Part shown: piece after piece, positions 18,880 to 26,406 of the stretch
Layout of the letters: the number at the start of each line of letters is the position of its first letter
How positions within the stretch are numbered: position 1 is the stretch's first letter
Assembly: GCA_016791445.1 (NCBI GenBank)
Contig: JAEUMP010000012.1
Location: 224,949-288,948, forward strand
Length of the DNA stretch: 64,000 nt
Source of the DNA: Hyphomonadaceae bacterium
GTDB taxonomy: Bacteria; Pseudomonadota; Alphaproteobacteria; Caulobacterales; Aquidulcibacteraceae
Reading direction: 5' to 3'
The notes under the pieces: model-generated
Told to the model about the DNA's origin: nothing
Databases searched by the model: none
What the model saw: the letters and a program-made list of their open reading frames with translations, nothing else
Program-made: the position numbers and the translations under genes

Positions 18880-20762
18880 CAGGTATCCGAGCGCTGACGG
18901 GGCGTGAACGGCTCAAGCGTCGGGGGACGGCGACGTTCCGGCGCGGGCGTCGTCAGACCCTCAGCGACCTTGGCGGTGAGCGTCGCGCGGCGACGCGCCT
19001 CCGGCTTCGCAGCGAGCGCCTTCTTCCACGTCTCGCGCGCATCGTCATGCTGGCCGAGGCGCCAGTAGACGTCGCCGAGATGGTCGAGGATCTCCGCGTT
19101 CGGCTGCGGGCTGAGTTCATTGGAGCGTTCGATGAGCGCGAGCGCCTGCTCGTAGTCGCCATAGAGGTAATAGGCCCAGCCCAGGCTATCGATGACGGCG
19201 TAATCGTGCTGCCCCAGTGCGACGCCGCGGCTCAGCAGGCGATAGCCTTCTTCCAGTCCTTCCGGGCGATGGATGAGCGTATAGCCGAGCTGGTTGAGGC
19301 GGCTCACCGATTCAGGCTTTTCCGTCAGCAGTTCGCGACCGAGACGCACCGCTTCCGTCCACCCGTCCGGATAGTCCAGCATATAGCTGACGGCGGCGAT
19401 GCGGATATCGGCGCGGCGATCGGCGGCGATGGCGGCGCGACCGTCGGCGACGGCGCTCTCCACGCGACCGAAATAGTGGTGCGCCGATGCGCGCGCGATG
19501 AGCACGGTGGCGCGATCACGCGGCTGTGTCGCCTTCGCGAAAGCGGCGTCATAGGCGGCGATGGCCGGCGCATCCTGCCCGGCGCGCGTCAGCACGCTGG
19601 CGGCGGAGAGCGCGATGGTCCAGCGATCGGGTGCAAGACGCATGGCGCGCTGCGCCTCGGCGGCGGCCTTCGCATTCTGGTCCTGACGCACGAACAGCTC
19701 GCCGAGCGCGACGGCGGCGTCAGGCGCATAGACATCGCCTGCGGGCACACGGCGGATCAGACGTTCGGCGCCGGCATACCCCTTCGCACCCATCAGCGTG
19801 TACGCGGCGCCCAGCGTCCAGTCGGTCGCCGACGGATCAAGCGCGATGCCGATCTGTGCAAACAGCGCCGAAGACGGCGACACCAGTCCCTCCTGCGGCG
19901 TGGGATCGCTCAGCGCCTGCGCGAGGCCTTCGGTGCGCCCGAACTCCTCGGACAAGAACAGCGCCCAGCGGCCAAGCCCGCGCGTGGGATCGAGCGCAGG
20001 TTCGAACGGCGGCTGGCCGGCCGACACGCGCGCTTCGTTTACGTCGATGTCTGGCGAATTCGGCGCAAACTGGTCGGCGAGACCGTACAGACGCAGCGCG
20101 TCTTCCTTCTTGCCCAGACGATGCTTCACCAGCGCCGCGCGATAGAGGATGTGCGTCGTCTGCGGTGCGGCGAGCTGGCGAATCGCTTCTTCGAGATTGT
20201 TCGGCTCGTCTTCCGAGGGCTTTGCGACGTCGAGCGTCTGTTCGATGCGCGCATAGGTCTGTTCGGCCGCGGCGAGATCGCCGGAGGCTTCCTGCACCAG
20301 TGCGACCATCACATTGCCGAGACGGCCCGGCAGGCGCGGCGCGCCTTCCGTGGCGCGCGACACCGCCTTCGCAGCGTCGCCCTCCGCCAACAGGACCCAC
20401 GGCTCCAGAAGATCGCCCGCGCCGCCGCGATAGCGGTCCGGCAGCGTATCGATCATCGCGCGCGCGCTGGACGGACGGCCCGCAGCGAGTTCATCCATCA
20501 CGACGATCGAAGCGACCGCCGCGTTGGACGGCCCGCCGCTGCCGGCGGCGCGCGCCCGCGCGACAACAGAATCCAGATCGGCGGCGAGAATGGCGTCGGT
20601 GGTCTTTTCGTAGGCGCGCGCGCCGGGCGCGGCGGTCGCGCGGACGGCCGGCGAATTGCGCGCGCTCGCTGCATCCGTGCCGCCGCCGGTGGCGCAGGCG
20701 GCCATGCCTCCCGCAAGCGCGGCCATCAGGGCGGTCGCGGCGATCGCACGTTTCACGTTCAT
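18879..20762 (-). CDS. Tetratricopeptide-repeat lipoprotein B
   Basis: A 627-residue protein from the ATG at 20762, which has GGGG about 6 nt upstream and gives a lipoprotein signal ending GMAAC. An upstream start would add 14 residues and spoil the signal peptide. The rest is made of TPR-like helices, including VIDSLGWAYYLYGDYEQALALIE and LSPQPNAEILDHLGDVYWRLGQHDDA-type repeats in the last 130 residues. These closely resemble the repeats of the next gene, indicating a tandem pair. No catalytic signature. It lies about 100 bp downstream of the ETF-ubiquinone oxidoreductase gene on the same strand. Confidence 0.85.
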   Translation of the reverse strand: MNVKRAIAATALMAALAGGMAACATGGGTDAASARNSPAVRATAAPGARAYEKTTDAILAADLDSVVARARAAGSGGPSNAAVASIVVMDELAAGRPSSARAMIDTLPDRYRGGAGDLLEPWVLLAEGDAAKAVSRATEGAPRLPGRLGNVMVALVQEASGDLAAAEQTYARIEQTLDVAKPSEDEPNNLEEAIRQLAAPQTTHILYRAALVKHRLGKKEDALRLYGLADQFAPNSPDIDVNEARVSAGQPPFEPALDPTRGLGRWALFLSEEFGRTEGLAQALSDPTPQEGLVSPSSALFAQIGIALDPSATDWTLGAAYTLMGAKGYAGAERLIRRVPAGDVYAPDAAVALGELFVRQDQNAKAAAEAQRAMRLAPDRWTIALSAASVLTRAGQDAPAIAAYDAAFAKATQPRDRATVLIARASAHHYFGRVESAVADGRAAIAADRRADIRIAAVSYMLDYPDGWTEAVRLGRELLTEKPESVSRLNQLGYTLIHRPEGLEEGYRLLSRGVALGQHDYAVIDSLGWAYYLYGDYEQALALIERSNELSPQPNAEILDHLGDVYWRLGQHDDARETWKKALAAKPEARRRATLTAKVAEGLTTPAPERRRPPTLEPFTPRQRSDT

Positions 20763-20863
20763 GTGTACCCCACTTGGCTCGCGCGGCGCGGGCCGCACGG
20801 TCATTGGCTCAAGAGCTTCCCGGGCACGTTATGCGCCGGTGTGCTGCAGCGCAAACCGTGGCG

Positions 20864-22543
20864 TCACATATTGGGATAATTGGGGCCGCCGCCGCCTTCC
20901 GGCGTCGTCCAGTTGATGTTCTGGTTGGGGTCCTTGATGTCGCAGGTCTTGCAGTGGACGCAGTTCTGCGCGTTGATCTGGAACCGCTTGCCGCCGGGCT
21001 GGGCCGCGTCGTCCAGCCACTCGTACACGCCCGCCGGGCAGTAGCGGTTCGACGGACCCGCATAGACGCCGAGTTCGCTGTCGCGCTGCATCTTCGGATC
21101 GAGCACCTTGAGGTGCGCCGGCTGGTCCTCCTCATGGTTGGTGCTCGACAGGAACACCGAGGAGAGCTTGTCGAAGGTGAGCACGTTGTCCGGCTTCGGA
21201 TAGGCGATCGGCTTATGCTTCGACGCGGGCTCTGTGTACGCGTAGTCCGGCTTGCCATGCTTCATCGTGCCGAAGAAGGAGAACCCGCCGAGCAGCGTGT
21301 TCGTCCACATGTCCATCATGCCGAGGAAGCCGCCCACGAAGGTGCCATACTTCGACAGGATGGGCTTGGCGTTGCGGACCGGCTTCAGATCCTTCCAGAT
21401 CGAGCTCTTGCGCACGGCGGCATCGTATTCCTTCAGCTCGTCGTGCTGACGTCCCGCAGCGATCGCCGCGAACGCCGCTTCCGCCGCGAGCATTCCGGAC
21501 TTCATCGCGTTGTGGCTGCCCTTGATGCGCGGCACGTTCACGAAACCCGCCGAACAACCGATCAACACGCCACCGGGGAAACAGAGCTGCGGCACCGATT
21601 GCAGGCCGCCCTCCGTGATGGCGCGCGCGCCGTAAGCAAGGCGTTTGCCGCCCTTCAACCACTGCGCCACTTCCGGATGTGTCTTCATCCGCTGGAATTC
21701 CTCGAACGGCGCGAGGTAGGGGTTCTTGTAGTTCAGATGCACCACGAAGCCGATCGACACGAGGCGATCGCCGAAGTGATACATGAACGAGCCGCCGCCC
21801 GTATTGTCATCGAGCGGCCAGCCCGTGGTGTGGACGACCAGTCCCGGTTTGTGATTTTCCGCCGGCACCTCCCACAATTCCTTCAGGCCGATGCCGAATT
21901 TCTGAGGCTGCGATTTCGCATCGAGCTTGAACTTTCGGATGAGCTGCTTGGCCAGCGAGCCGCGCACGCCTTCGCCGATGAATGTGTATTTGGCGTGGAT
22001 CTCGATGCCCGGCGTGAAATCGCCTTTCGGTTCGCCGTTCTTGCCGATGCCGAGATCGCCGACCTGCACGCCCTTCACCGCGCCGGACGCGTCGTAGACA
22101 AGCGCCGCCGCCGCAAAGCCCGGATAGATTTCCACACCGAGCGCTTCCGCCTGCTGGCCCAGCCAGCGCGTGACCTCGCCGAGCGAGACGATATATTTGC
22201 CGTGATTGTTCATCAGCGGCGGCAGCAGGAAGTTTGGCAGCTGCGCGGAGCCTGCAGGGCCGAGGATGTAGAAACGGTCGTCGGTGACTTCCGTCTGGAT
22301 GGGCGCGCCCATCGTCTTCCATTCCGGCAGCAGCTCATTGAGCGCGATGGGATCGATCACCGCGCCGGAAAGGATATGAGCGCCGACCTCGGAGCCCTTC
22401 TCCAGCACGGCCACCGAAATCTCGGAGCCTGCCTCGGCGGCCAGCTGCTTGATCCGGATGGCGGCGGCGAGACCGGCAGGGCCGGCCCCGACGATCACCA
22501 CATCGTATTCCATCGACTCGCGTTCGATCGCGTCCTCGGACAT
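20864..22543 (-). CDS. Electron transfer flavoprotein-ubiquinone oxidoreductase
   Basis: Passes electrons from electron-transfer flavoprotein, itself reduced by acyl-CoA and related dehydrogenases, to ubiquinone at the inner membrane. The 559-residue length is normal. An FAD-binding VVIVGAGPAGLAAAIRI lies at the N-terminus. The C-terminal 4Fe-4S domain holds RYCPAGVYEW and the CVHCKTC cluster (Cys528, 531, 534). GAAGGAAG precedes the ATG. ETF-linked methylsuccinyl-CoA dehydrogenase would need this route, so it may support the Ccr/Ecm pathway encoded elsewhere in the window; that link is inference. Confidence 0.95.
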   Translation of the reverse strand: MSEDAIERESMEYDVVIVGAGPAGLAAAIRIKQLAAEAGSEISVAVLEKGSEVGAHILSGAVIDPIALNELLPEWKTMGAPIQTEVTDDRFYILGPAGSAQLPNFLLPPLMNNHGKYIVSLGEVTRWLGQQAEALGVEIYPGFAAAALVYDASGAVKGVQVGDLGIGKNGEPKGDFTPGIEIHAKYTFIGEGVRGSLAKQLIRKFKLDAKSQPQKFGIGLKELWEVPAENHKPGLVVHTTGWPLDDNTGGGSFMYHFGDRLVSIGFVVHLNYKNPYLAPFEEFQRMKTHPEVAQWLKGGKRLAYGARAITEGGLQSVPQLCFPGGVLIGCSAGFVNVPRIKGSHNAMKSGMLAAEAAFAAIAAGRQHDELKEYDAAVRKSSIWKDLKPVRNAKPILSKYGTFVGGFLGMMDMWTNTLLGGFSFFGTMKHGKPDYAYTEPASKHKPIAYPKPDNVLTFDKLSSVFLSSTNHEEDQPAHLKVLDPKMQRDSELGVYAGPSNRYCPAGVYEWLDDAAQPGGKRFQINAQNCVHCKTCDIKDPNQNINWTTPEGGGGPNYPNM

Positions 22544-22684
22544 GCGCGCTTCCTTCAGCCCTTCAAGATTGACCCCTGGGGGCGCCCCTACTGAAACAAT
22601 GTTCGCGAAGCGTTATCGAGGCTAGGTTGCGGGGCCGCAAGGCTCGCGCCGATTCCCGGGCGATTCCGGGCGGCGGACGGATGA

Positions 22685-23506
22685 ATGGTCGCGGAAGTCG
22701 ATAACGAGCGGGCGCTGCGGGCGCTTCTGGGCTGGTGGGCCGAAGCGGGGGTGGACTCTGCGGAGGCTGCGGCGATCCTCGCCGCGCCGGCGATGCAGGA
22801 ACCTGCCGCGCGCGCCGCACCCAAAGCCCCGCCCAAGCCCCCCGTCCGGAAGGCCTCCAAGCCGCCGCCGTCGAGCGCGCCAGAGGACGCCCGCAGAGCC
22901 GCGGACGCGGCCGGGACCCTCGTGGAACTGCGCGCCGCGCTTGAGGCGTTTCAGGGCTGCGCCCTGAAGGGCACCGCCCGCCAGACCGTCTTTTCCGATG
23001 GCGTCGAGGGCGCGCCGGTCATGGTCGTCGGCGAAGCGCCGGGCCGGGACGAGGACGCCGAAGGCCGTCCGTTCGTGGGCCGTTCCGGCCAGCTGCTCGA
23101 TCGTATGCTGGGCTCCGTGGGCTTCTCGCGCTCGGACAACACATTCATTTCCAACGTTATTTTCTGGCGCCCCCCCGGAAATCGCCCCCCGACACAGGGC
23201 GAAATCGCCGCTTGCCTGCCGTTCATCGAACGCGCGGTCGTGCTGGCGAAGCCGAGAATCCTCATTCTCTCGGGCGGGTTCGCCGCCCAGACGCTCCTGA
23301 AGCGCGATGACGGGGTCATGCGGCTGCGGGGGAAAAGGTTGACGTGCCCGCTCCCGGCGTTAACCGAACCGCTTCACGCGATGGTCATGCTGCATCCGGC
23401 ATATTTGCTCCGGAGGCCGCAGGACAAGCGGCTGGCCTGGGCGGATCTCCTCGCTCTGGCCGACTGGGCCGACGAACTCGGCATCCAGCGCGGAACCGGC
23501 CTCTGA
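22685..23506 (+). CDS. Uracil-DNA glycosylase, family 4 type
   Basis: A 273-residue DNA repair enzyme that removes uracil. A low-complexity Ala/Pro/Lys linker (about 35-70) precedes the catalytic domain. Key motifs are GEAPGRDEDAEGRPFVG (116-132) and MLHPAYLLR (235-243). Family 4 enzymes carry a 4Fe-4S cluster on four cysteines; here Cys92, Cys177 and Cys221 match three positions, while the usual CxxC at the first site reads GCALKG, with one cysteine only. The reading frame has no strong ribosome binding site. It is divergent from the ETF-QO gene. Confidence 0.88.
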   Translation: MVAEVDNERALRALLGWWAEAGVDSAEAAAILAAPAMQEPAARAAPKAPPKPPVRKASKPPPSSAPEDARRAADAAGTLVELRAALEAFQGCALKGTARQTVFSDGVEGAPVMVVGEAPGRDEDAEGRPFVGRSGQLLDRMLGSVGFSRSDNTFISNVIFWRPPGNRPPTQGEIAACLPFIERAVVLAKPRILILSGGFAAQTLLKRDDGVMRLRGKRLTCPLPALTEPLHAMVMLHPAYLLRRPQDKRLAWADLLALADWADELGIQRGTGL

Positions 23507-23561
23507 GGTCCGGGTTCGCACCCAAGGTTCAGGTATCCTGCAAGAATTGCCGGGGGCTGAC

Positions 23562-25109
23562 GTGCGAGTGCTAGCAGCGGCCGTCCTGGCGGTCGCCTTT
23601 CTTTCCGGCGTGGCGCACGCCGGCCCGCGTATCCTCGTGCTCACGCCGCAGGATGAGGCTGCCTATGCCCGTGCGTTCGACGCCGCCGACGCCGGCGACT
23701 GGCGCGCCGCGCGCGCCGCCATCTCCACTGTGGAAGACCGCTCGCTCGCATCCCACGTCGAAGCGCGCGCGCTCATGTCGCGCAACGCCAAGCCGCGCCG
23801 CGACGCCGTCGCCGGCTGGCTGTCGCGCAATCCCGATCACATCCTCGCGCCCTATGTCCGCCGTCGCGGCGCACAGCTTGGCGCGCGCAACCTGCCGCCC
23901 GCCGTTGAACCGCGCGAACGCGCCGTCAACGCCGCTGGCCGTCGCCCTTCCGACACCGCGCCCGAAGTGGCGCTCCTGTTCGGCGCCGGCGATTTCGAGG
24001 GCGCCCGGACCCGCGCGATGCAGATGGCCGAAGGGCCGCGCCGTCCGGCCGCCGCGTGGTGGCTCGGGCTGATCGCGTTCCGCGCGCAGGCCTATCCGGA
24101 CGCCGCTTACTGGTTCTCCGAAGCCTCGAAAGCGCAGCGTCAGGACGCTTGGTCAAAATCCGCCGCCCATTTCTGGGAAGGACGCGCACTTCTGGCGTCC
24201 GGACAAGCCGCCGCCGCGCTGCGCGCGTTCGACGCCGCCGCGCGCGAACCGGCGACCTTCTACGGACAACTCGGCGAAGCGCAGATCGGCCGCAACACGG
24301 CGCTCGGTTTTGAAGAACCCGCCCTCACGCAACGCAGCGCGACCGCCCTCTTGCAACGCCATCCCGCCGCGCACCGCGCCAGCGCGCTCGCGCAACTCGG
24401 ACGTCTCGCCGAAGTCGAACTTGAACTGCGTGCACTGCATGGCCGGCTCACACCGACCGACGACAGCGACTATCTCGCGCTCGCCATCGCGCTTGCGGCG
24501 CCCGCCGCGCAACTGCGCGCCGCCGAACGCGGCGGACCGGAAGTCGCCGCCGGCTATTGCCCCACGACCACCTTCGAACCCGAAGACGGCTTTCGTCTCG
24601 ATCGCGCGCTGATCTATGCGGTCATCCGCCAGGAAAGCCGGTTCAGTCCCATCGCCATCAGTTCATCTAATGCGCGCGGGCTGATGCAACTCCTGCCGTC
24701 CACTGCGCAGGACATGGACCGCGAACAGGCATTCCGCCGCGCGCCGGTGAAACTGCACGATCCAGGCATCAATATGCGTCTTGGCCAGCAATATATCGAG
24801 TGGCTCGACGCGAACTTCAAAACCGGCGGCAACCTCGCGAAGATCCTCGCCTCCTACAACGGAGGCCCCGGCTGGCTCACACGCTGGGAAGCGAGCTATC
24901 CGCGCACGGACGATCCGTTGCTGTGGCTGGAGAGCATTCCGCGTCACGAATCGCGGGACTACGCCGAGCGCGTCATGTCGCACCTTGCGCTGTGCCGCAA
25001 ACGCTACGGGCAACAGCCGGTGGAGATCATCGCGATGGCGTCCGGCAAGGCGCCGATCTATCAGCCGATGGATCCCCGTTCCGACAGCTTCGCCGCCGCG
25101 CAACGCTGA
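23562..25109 (+). CDS. Soluble lytic murein transglycosylase
   Basis: Cleaves peptidoglycan glycan strands to anhydro-muropeptides in the periplasm. The 515-residue protein has an N-terminal signal sequence (VRVLAAAVLAVAFLSG, ending AHA), a long helical superhelix like Slt70 (about 25-340) and a C-terminal SLT domain with VIRQESRFSP (catalytic Glu), ARGLMQLLPSTA and ILASYNGGPGW. The GTG at 23562 with a G-rich stretch about 6 nt upstream is preferred over the TTG at 23547 because it gives a normal signal peptide. Its last 49 bp overlap the convergent glycosyltransferase gene. Confidence 0.9.
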   Translation: MRVLAAAVLAVAFLSGVAHAGPRILVLTPQDEAAYARAFDAADAGDWRAARAAISTVEDRSLASHVEARALMSRNAKPRRDAVAGWLSRNPDHILAPYVRRRGAQLGARNLPPAVEPRERAVNAAGRRPSDTAPEVALLFGAGDFEGARTRAMQMAEGPRRPAAAWWLGLIAFRAQAYPDAAYWFSEASKAQRQDAWSKSAAHFWEGRALLASGQAAAALRAFDAAAREPATFYGQLGEAQIGRNTALGFEEPALTQRSATALLQRHPAAHRASALAQLGRLAEVELELRALHGRLTPTDDSDYLALAIALAAPAAQLRAAERGGPEVAAGYCPTTTFEPEDGFRLDRALIYAVIRQESRFSPIAISSSNARGLMQLLPSTAQDMDREQAFRRAPVKLHDPGINMRLGQQYIEWLDANFKTGGNLAKILASYNGGPGWLTRWEASYPRTDDPLLWLESIPRHESRDYAERVMSHLALCRKRYGQQPVEIIAMASGKAPIYQPMDPRSDSFAAAQR

Positions 25110-25696
25110 CGCCACCGCGCCCGCCAGGCGCGCCAGTCCTCCAGTGTGTCGACATCGTCGAGCGTGCGCAGCCGCACGACATCGACGGTCAAACGCGCGA
25201 CAACATCCGCCAGCGTGTGCGCACTCGACCACCTGACCCCTTCGAAGGCGCGGCTCACATCGCGACTGCGCCGCGCCGCAAGTATCCAGAAACCGCCGTC
25301 CCGCGCTGGACCGATCGCGACCGGCGCGCGACCCAATGCGCGAAACGCAAGAGCAATGTCGCGCTCGCCGATTTCCGGACTGTCGGTACCGATCACAGCG
25401 ACGGCGCCGCGCACACGATTCATAGCCCGCGCGAGACGTGTCCCGAGATCGCCGCACCCTTGCGTTGCGCGGCGCACGCTGCGCGGCCAGACGCCCGGCA
25501 GGGAAACGCCTCGCGCACGCTCCGGCGTGACGACAAGCACCGTCTTCCATCGCGTGTCGCGCGCGAAGCGCATTGTACGCGCCTGCAACATCCGATTGAT
25601 CCGCAACGCTGAGAGACGCCCCGCGTCACGCGCGAGTCGCGTCTTGCCCTGTCCCAGCGCCGGCGCACGCGCCATGATGAGGAGCGTCCTAGTCAT
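25061..25696 (-). CDS. TIGR04282-type glycosyltransferase (arsenosugar biosynthesis family)
   Basis: A 211-residue protein like the TIGR04282 family, which has a GT-A nucleotide-sugar transferase fold. Signatures are MARAPALGQGKTRLA at the N-terminus, GDLGTRLARAM, VIGTDSPEI and ARDGGFWILAAR. The family was named from arsenosugar synthesis neighbourhoods, but many members occur without arsenic genes and may act on other acceptors. It overlaps its partner gene by 8 bp and runs 49 bp into the convergent transglycosylase gene. No arsM or radical-SAM partner is in the window. Confidence 0.82.
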   Translation of the reverse strand: MTRTLLIMARAPALGQGKTRLARDAGRLSALRINRMLQARTMRFARDTRWKTVLVVTPERARGVSLPGVWPRSVRRATQGCGDLGTRLARAMNRVRGAVAVIGTDSPEIGERDIALAFRALGRAPVAIGPARDGGFWILAARRSRDVSRAFEGVRWSSAHTLADVVARLTVDVVRLRTLDDVDTLEDWRAWRARWRQRCAAAKLSERGSIG

Positions 25697-26369
25697 ACTG
25701 CGCCGCAAGCGCCGCAGGATCGGCGCCCATATAGTATCGCGCCAGCAGGAGGAGATTTCGCGAAGAGCGCTTGGCGAACCCGTCGCGCCTGTACTTCTCC
25801 GCACTCGTCACCGCGCGCGAATCCAGCAGGTGCAGGCGCGCGCGCCCGATACGGCGCACCATGTCCACGTCTTCCATCAATGGCAGCGCACGATAGCCGC
25901 CAAGCGCGTCGTAGAGCGCCCGCGACATCAACAAGCCCTGATCGCCATAAGGCAAGGCAAACACCCGATTGCGCACGCCTACCCAGAAAGTCACGAGGCG
26001 CGCGCCGACAGAGGCGTCGTCGAACGCGAAGCGGAATGCCGCCGCACGCAGGACGTTCTCAGGCCGTGCAATGAACCTTGAAACCGCGTCGATCCAAAGC
26101 CCCTCAAGCGCAGTATCGGCGTGCAGGAACAGCAGCCACGGCGCTCTTGCCGCCGCAGCGCCCGCGATGAGCTGGGCGCCTCTTCCACGCGCACCCGTCA
26201 CCAGACGCGCGCCGACTTCTTCCGCGATGGCCAATGTATCGTCCGTCGATCCGCCGTCGCTCACGACGAGCTCGCGCACGAGACCATCGGCGACCGCCGG
26301 CACCAGCGGCGAAAGCGAACGCGCAAGGTGAGGCGCCGCGTTGAGCGTCGGCATGACGATGGAAATCAC
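25689..26369 (-). CDS. TIGR04283-type family 2 glycosyltransferase (arsenosugar biosynthesis family)
   Basis: A 226-residue GT2-fold transferase. It begins ISIVMPTLNAAPHL, then VVSDGGSTDDT, a LLFLHADT metal motif and GYRALPLMEDVDMVRRI, as in TIGR04283 proteins, which are almost always paired with TIGR04282 proteins. The start is GTG at 26369 with a poor ribosome binding site. TTGACA stands 34 nt upstream, so it may have its own promoter although only 37 bp separate it from the end of the flagellar operon. The true acceptor is unknown. Confidence 0.85.
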   Translation of the reverse strand: MISIVMPTLNAAPHLARSLSPLVPAVADGLVRELVVSDGGSTDDTLAIAEEVGARLVTGARGRGAQLIAGAAAARAPWLLFLHADTALEGLWIDAVSRFIARPENVLRAAAFRFAFDDASVGARLVTFWVGVRNRVFALPYGDQGLLMSRALYDALGGYRALPLMEDVDMVRRIGRARLHLLDSRAVTSAEKYRRDGFAKRSSRNLLLLARYYMGADPAALAAQYD

Positions 26370-26387
26370 GGCCTGACTTCACCCGCC

Positions 26388-26404
26388 TTTGACGAGGTGT
26401 CAAA
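26388..26404 (-). promoter_or_regulatory. Inverted repeat and candidate TTGACA box before the glycosyltransferase pair
   Basis: TTTGAC (26388-26393) and GTCAAA (26399-26404) form a perfect 6-bp inverted repeat with a 5-nt loop just after the stop of the 1052-residue gene. On the minus strand the right arm contains TTGACA, starting 34 nt before the GTG of the next gene. It could act as a weak stem, an operator or a -35 box; the sequence alone does not decide. No U-tract follows. Confidence 0.35.
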
Positions 26405-26406
26405 CC

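Noticed and set aside
19526-22594. A very long plus-strand frame of about 1020 codons opposite the second TPR gene and the ETF-QO gene
   Set aside because: It is arginine/alanine-rich without family motifs and lies opposite two clear genes with signal peptide, FAD and iron-sulfur motifs. Long antisense frames are expected in high-GC DNA.
22599-22625. Eight-codon leader peptide (ATG at 22599) between ETF-QO and the glycosylase gene
   Set aside because: No ribosome binding site, no attenuator stem and no run of one amino acid; probably chance.
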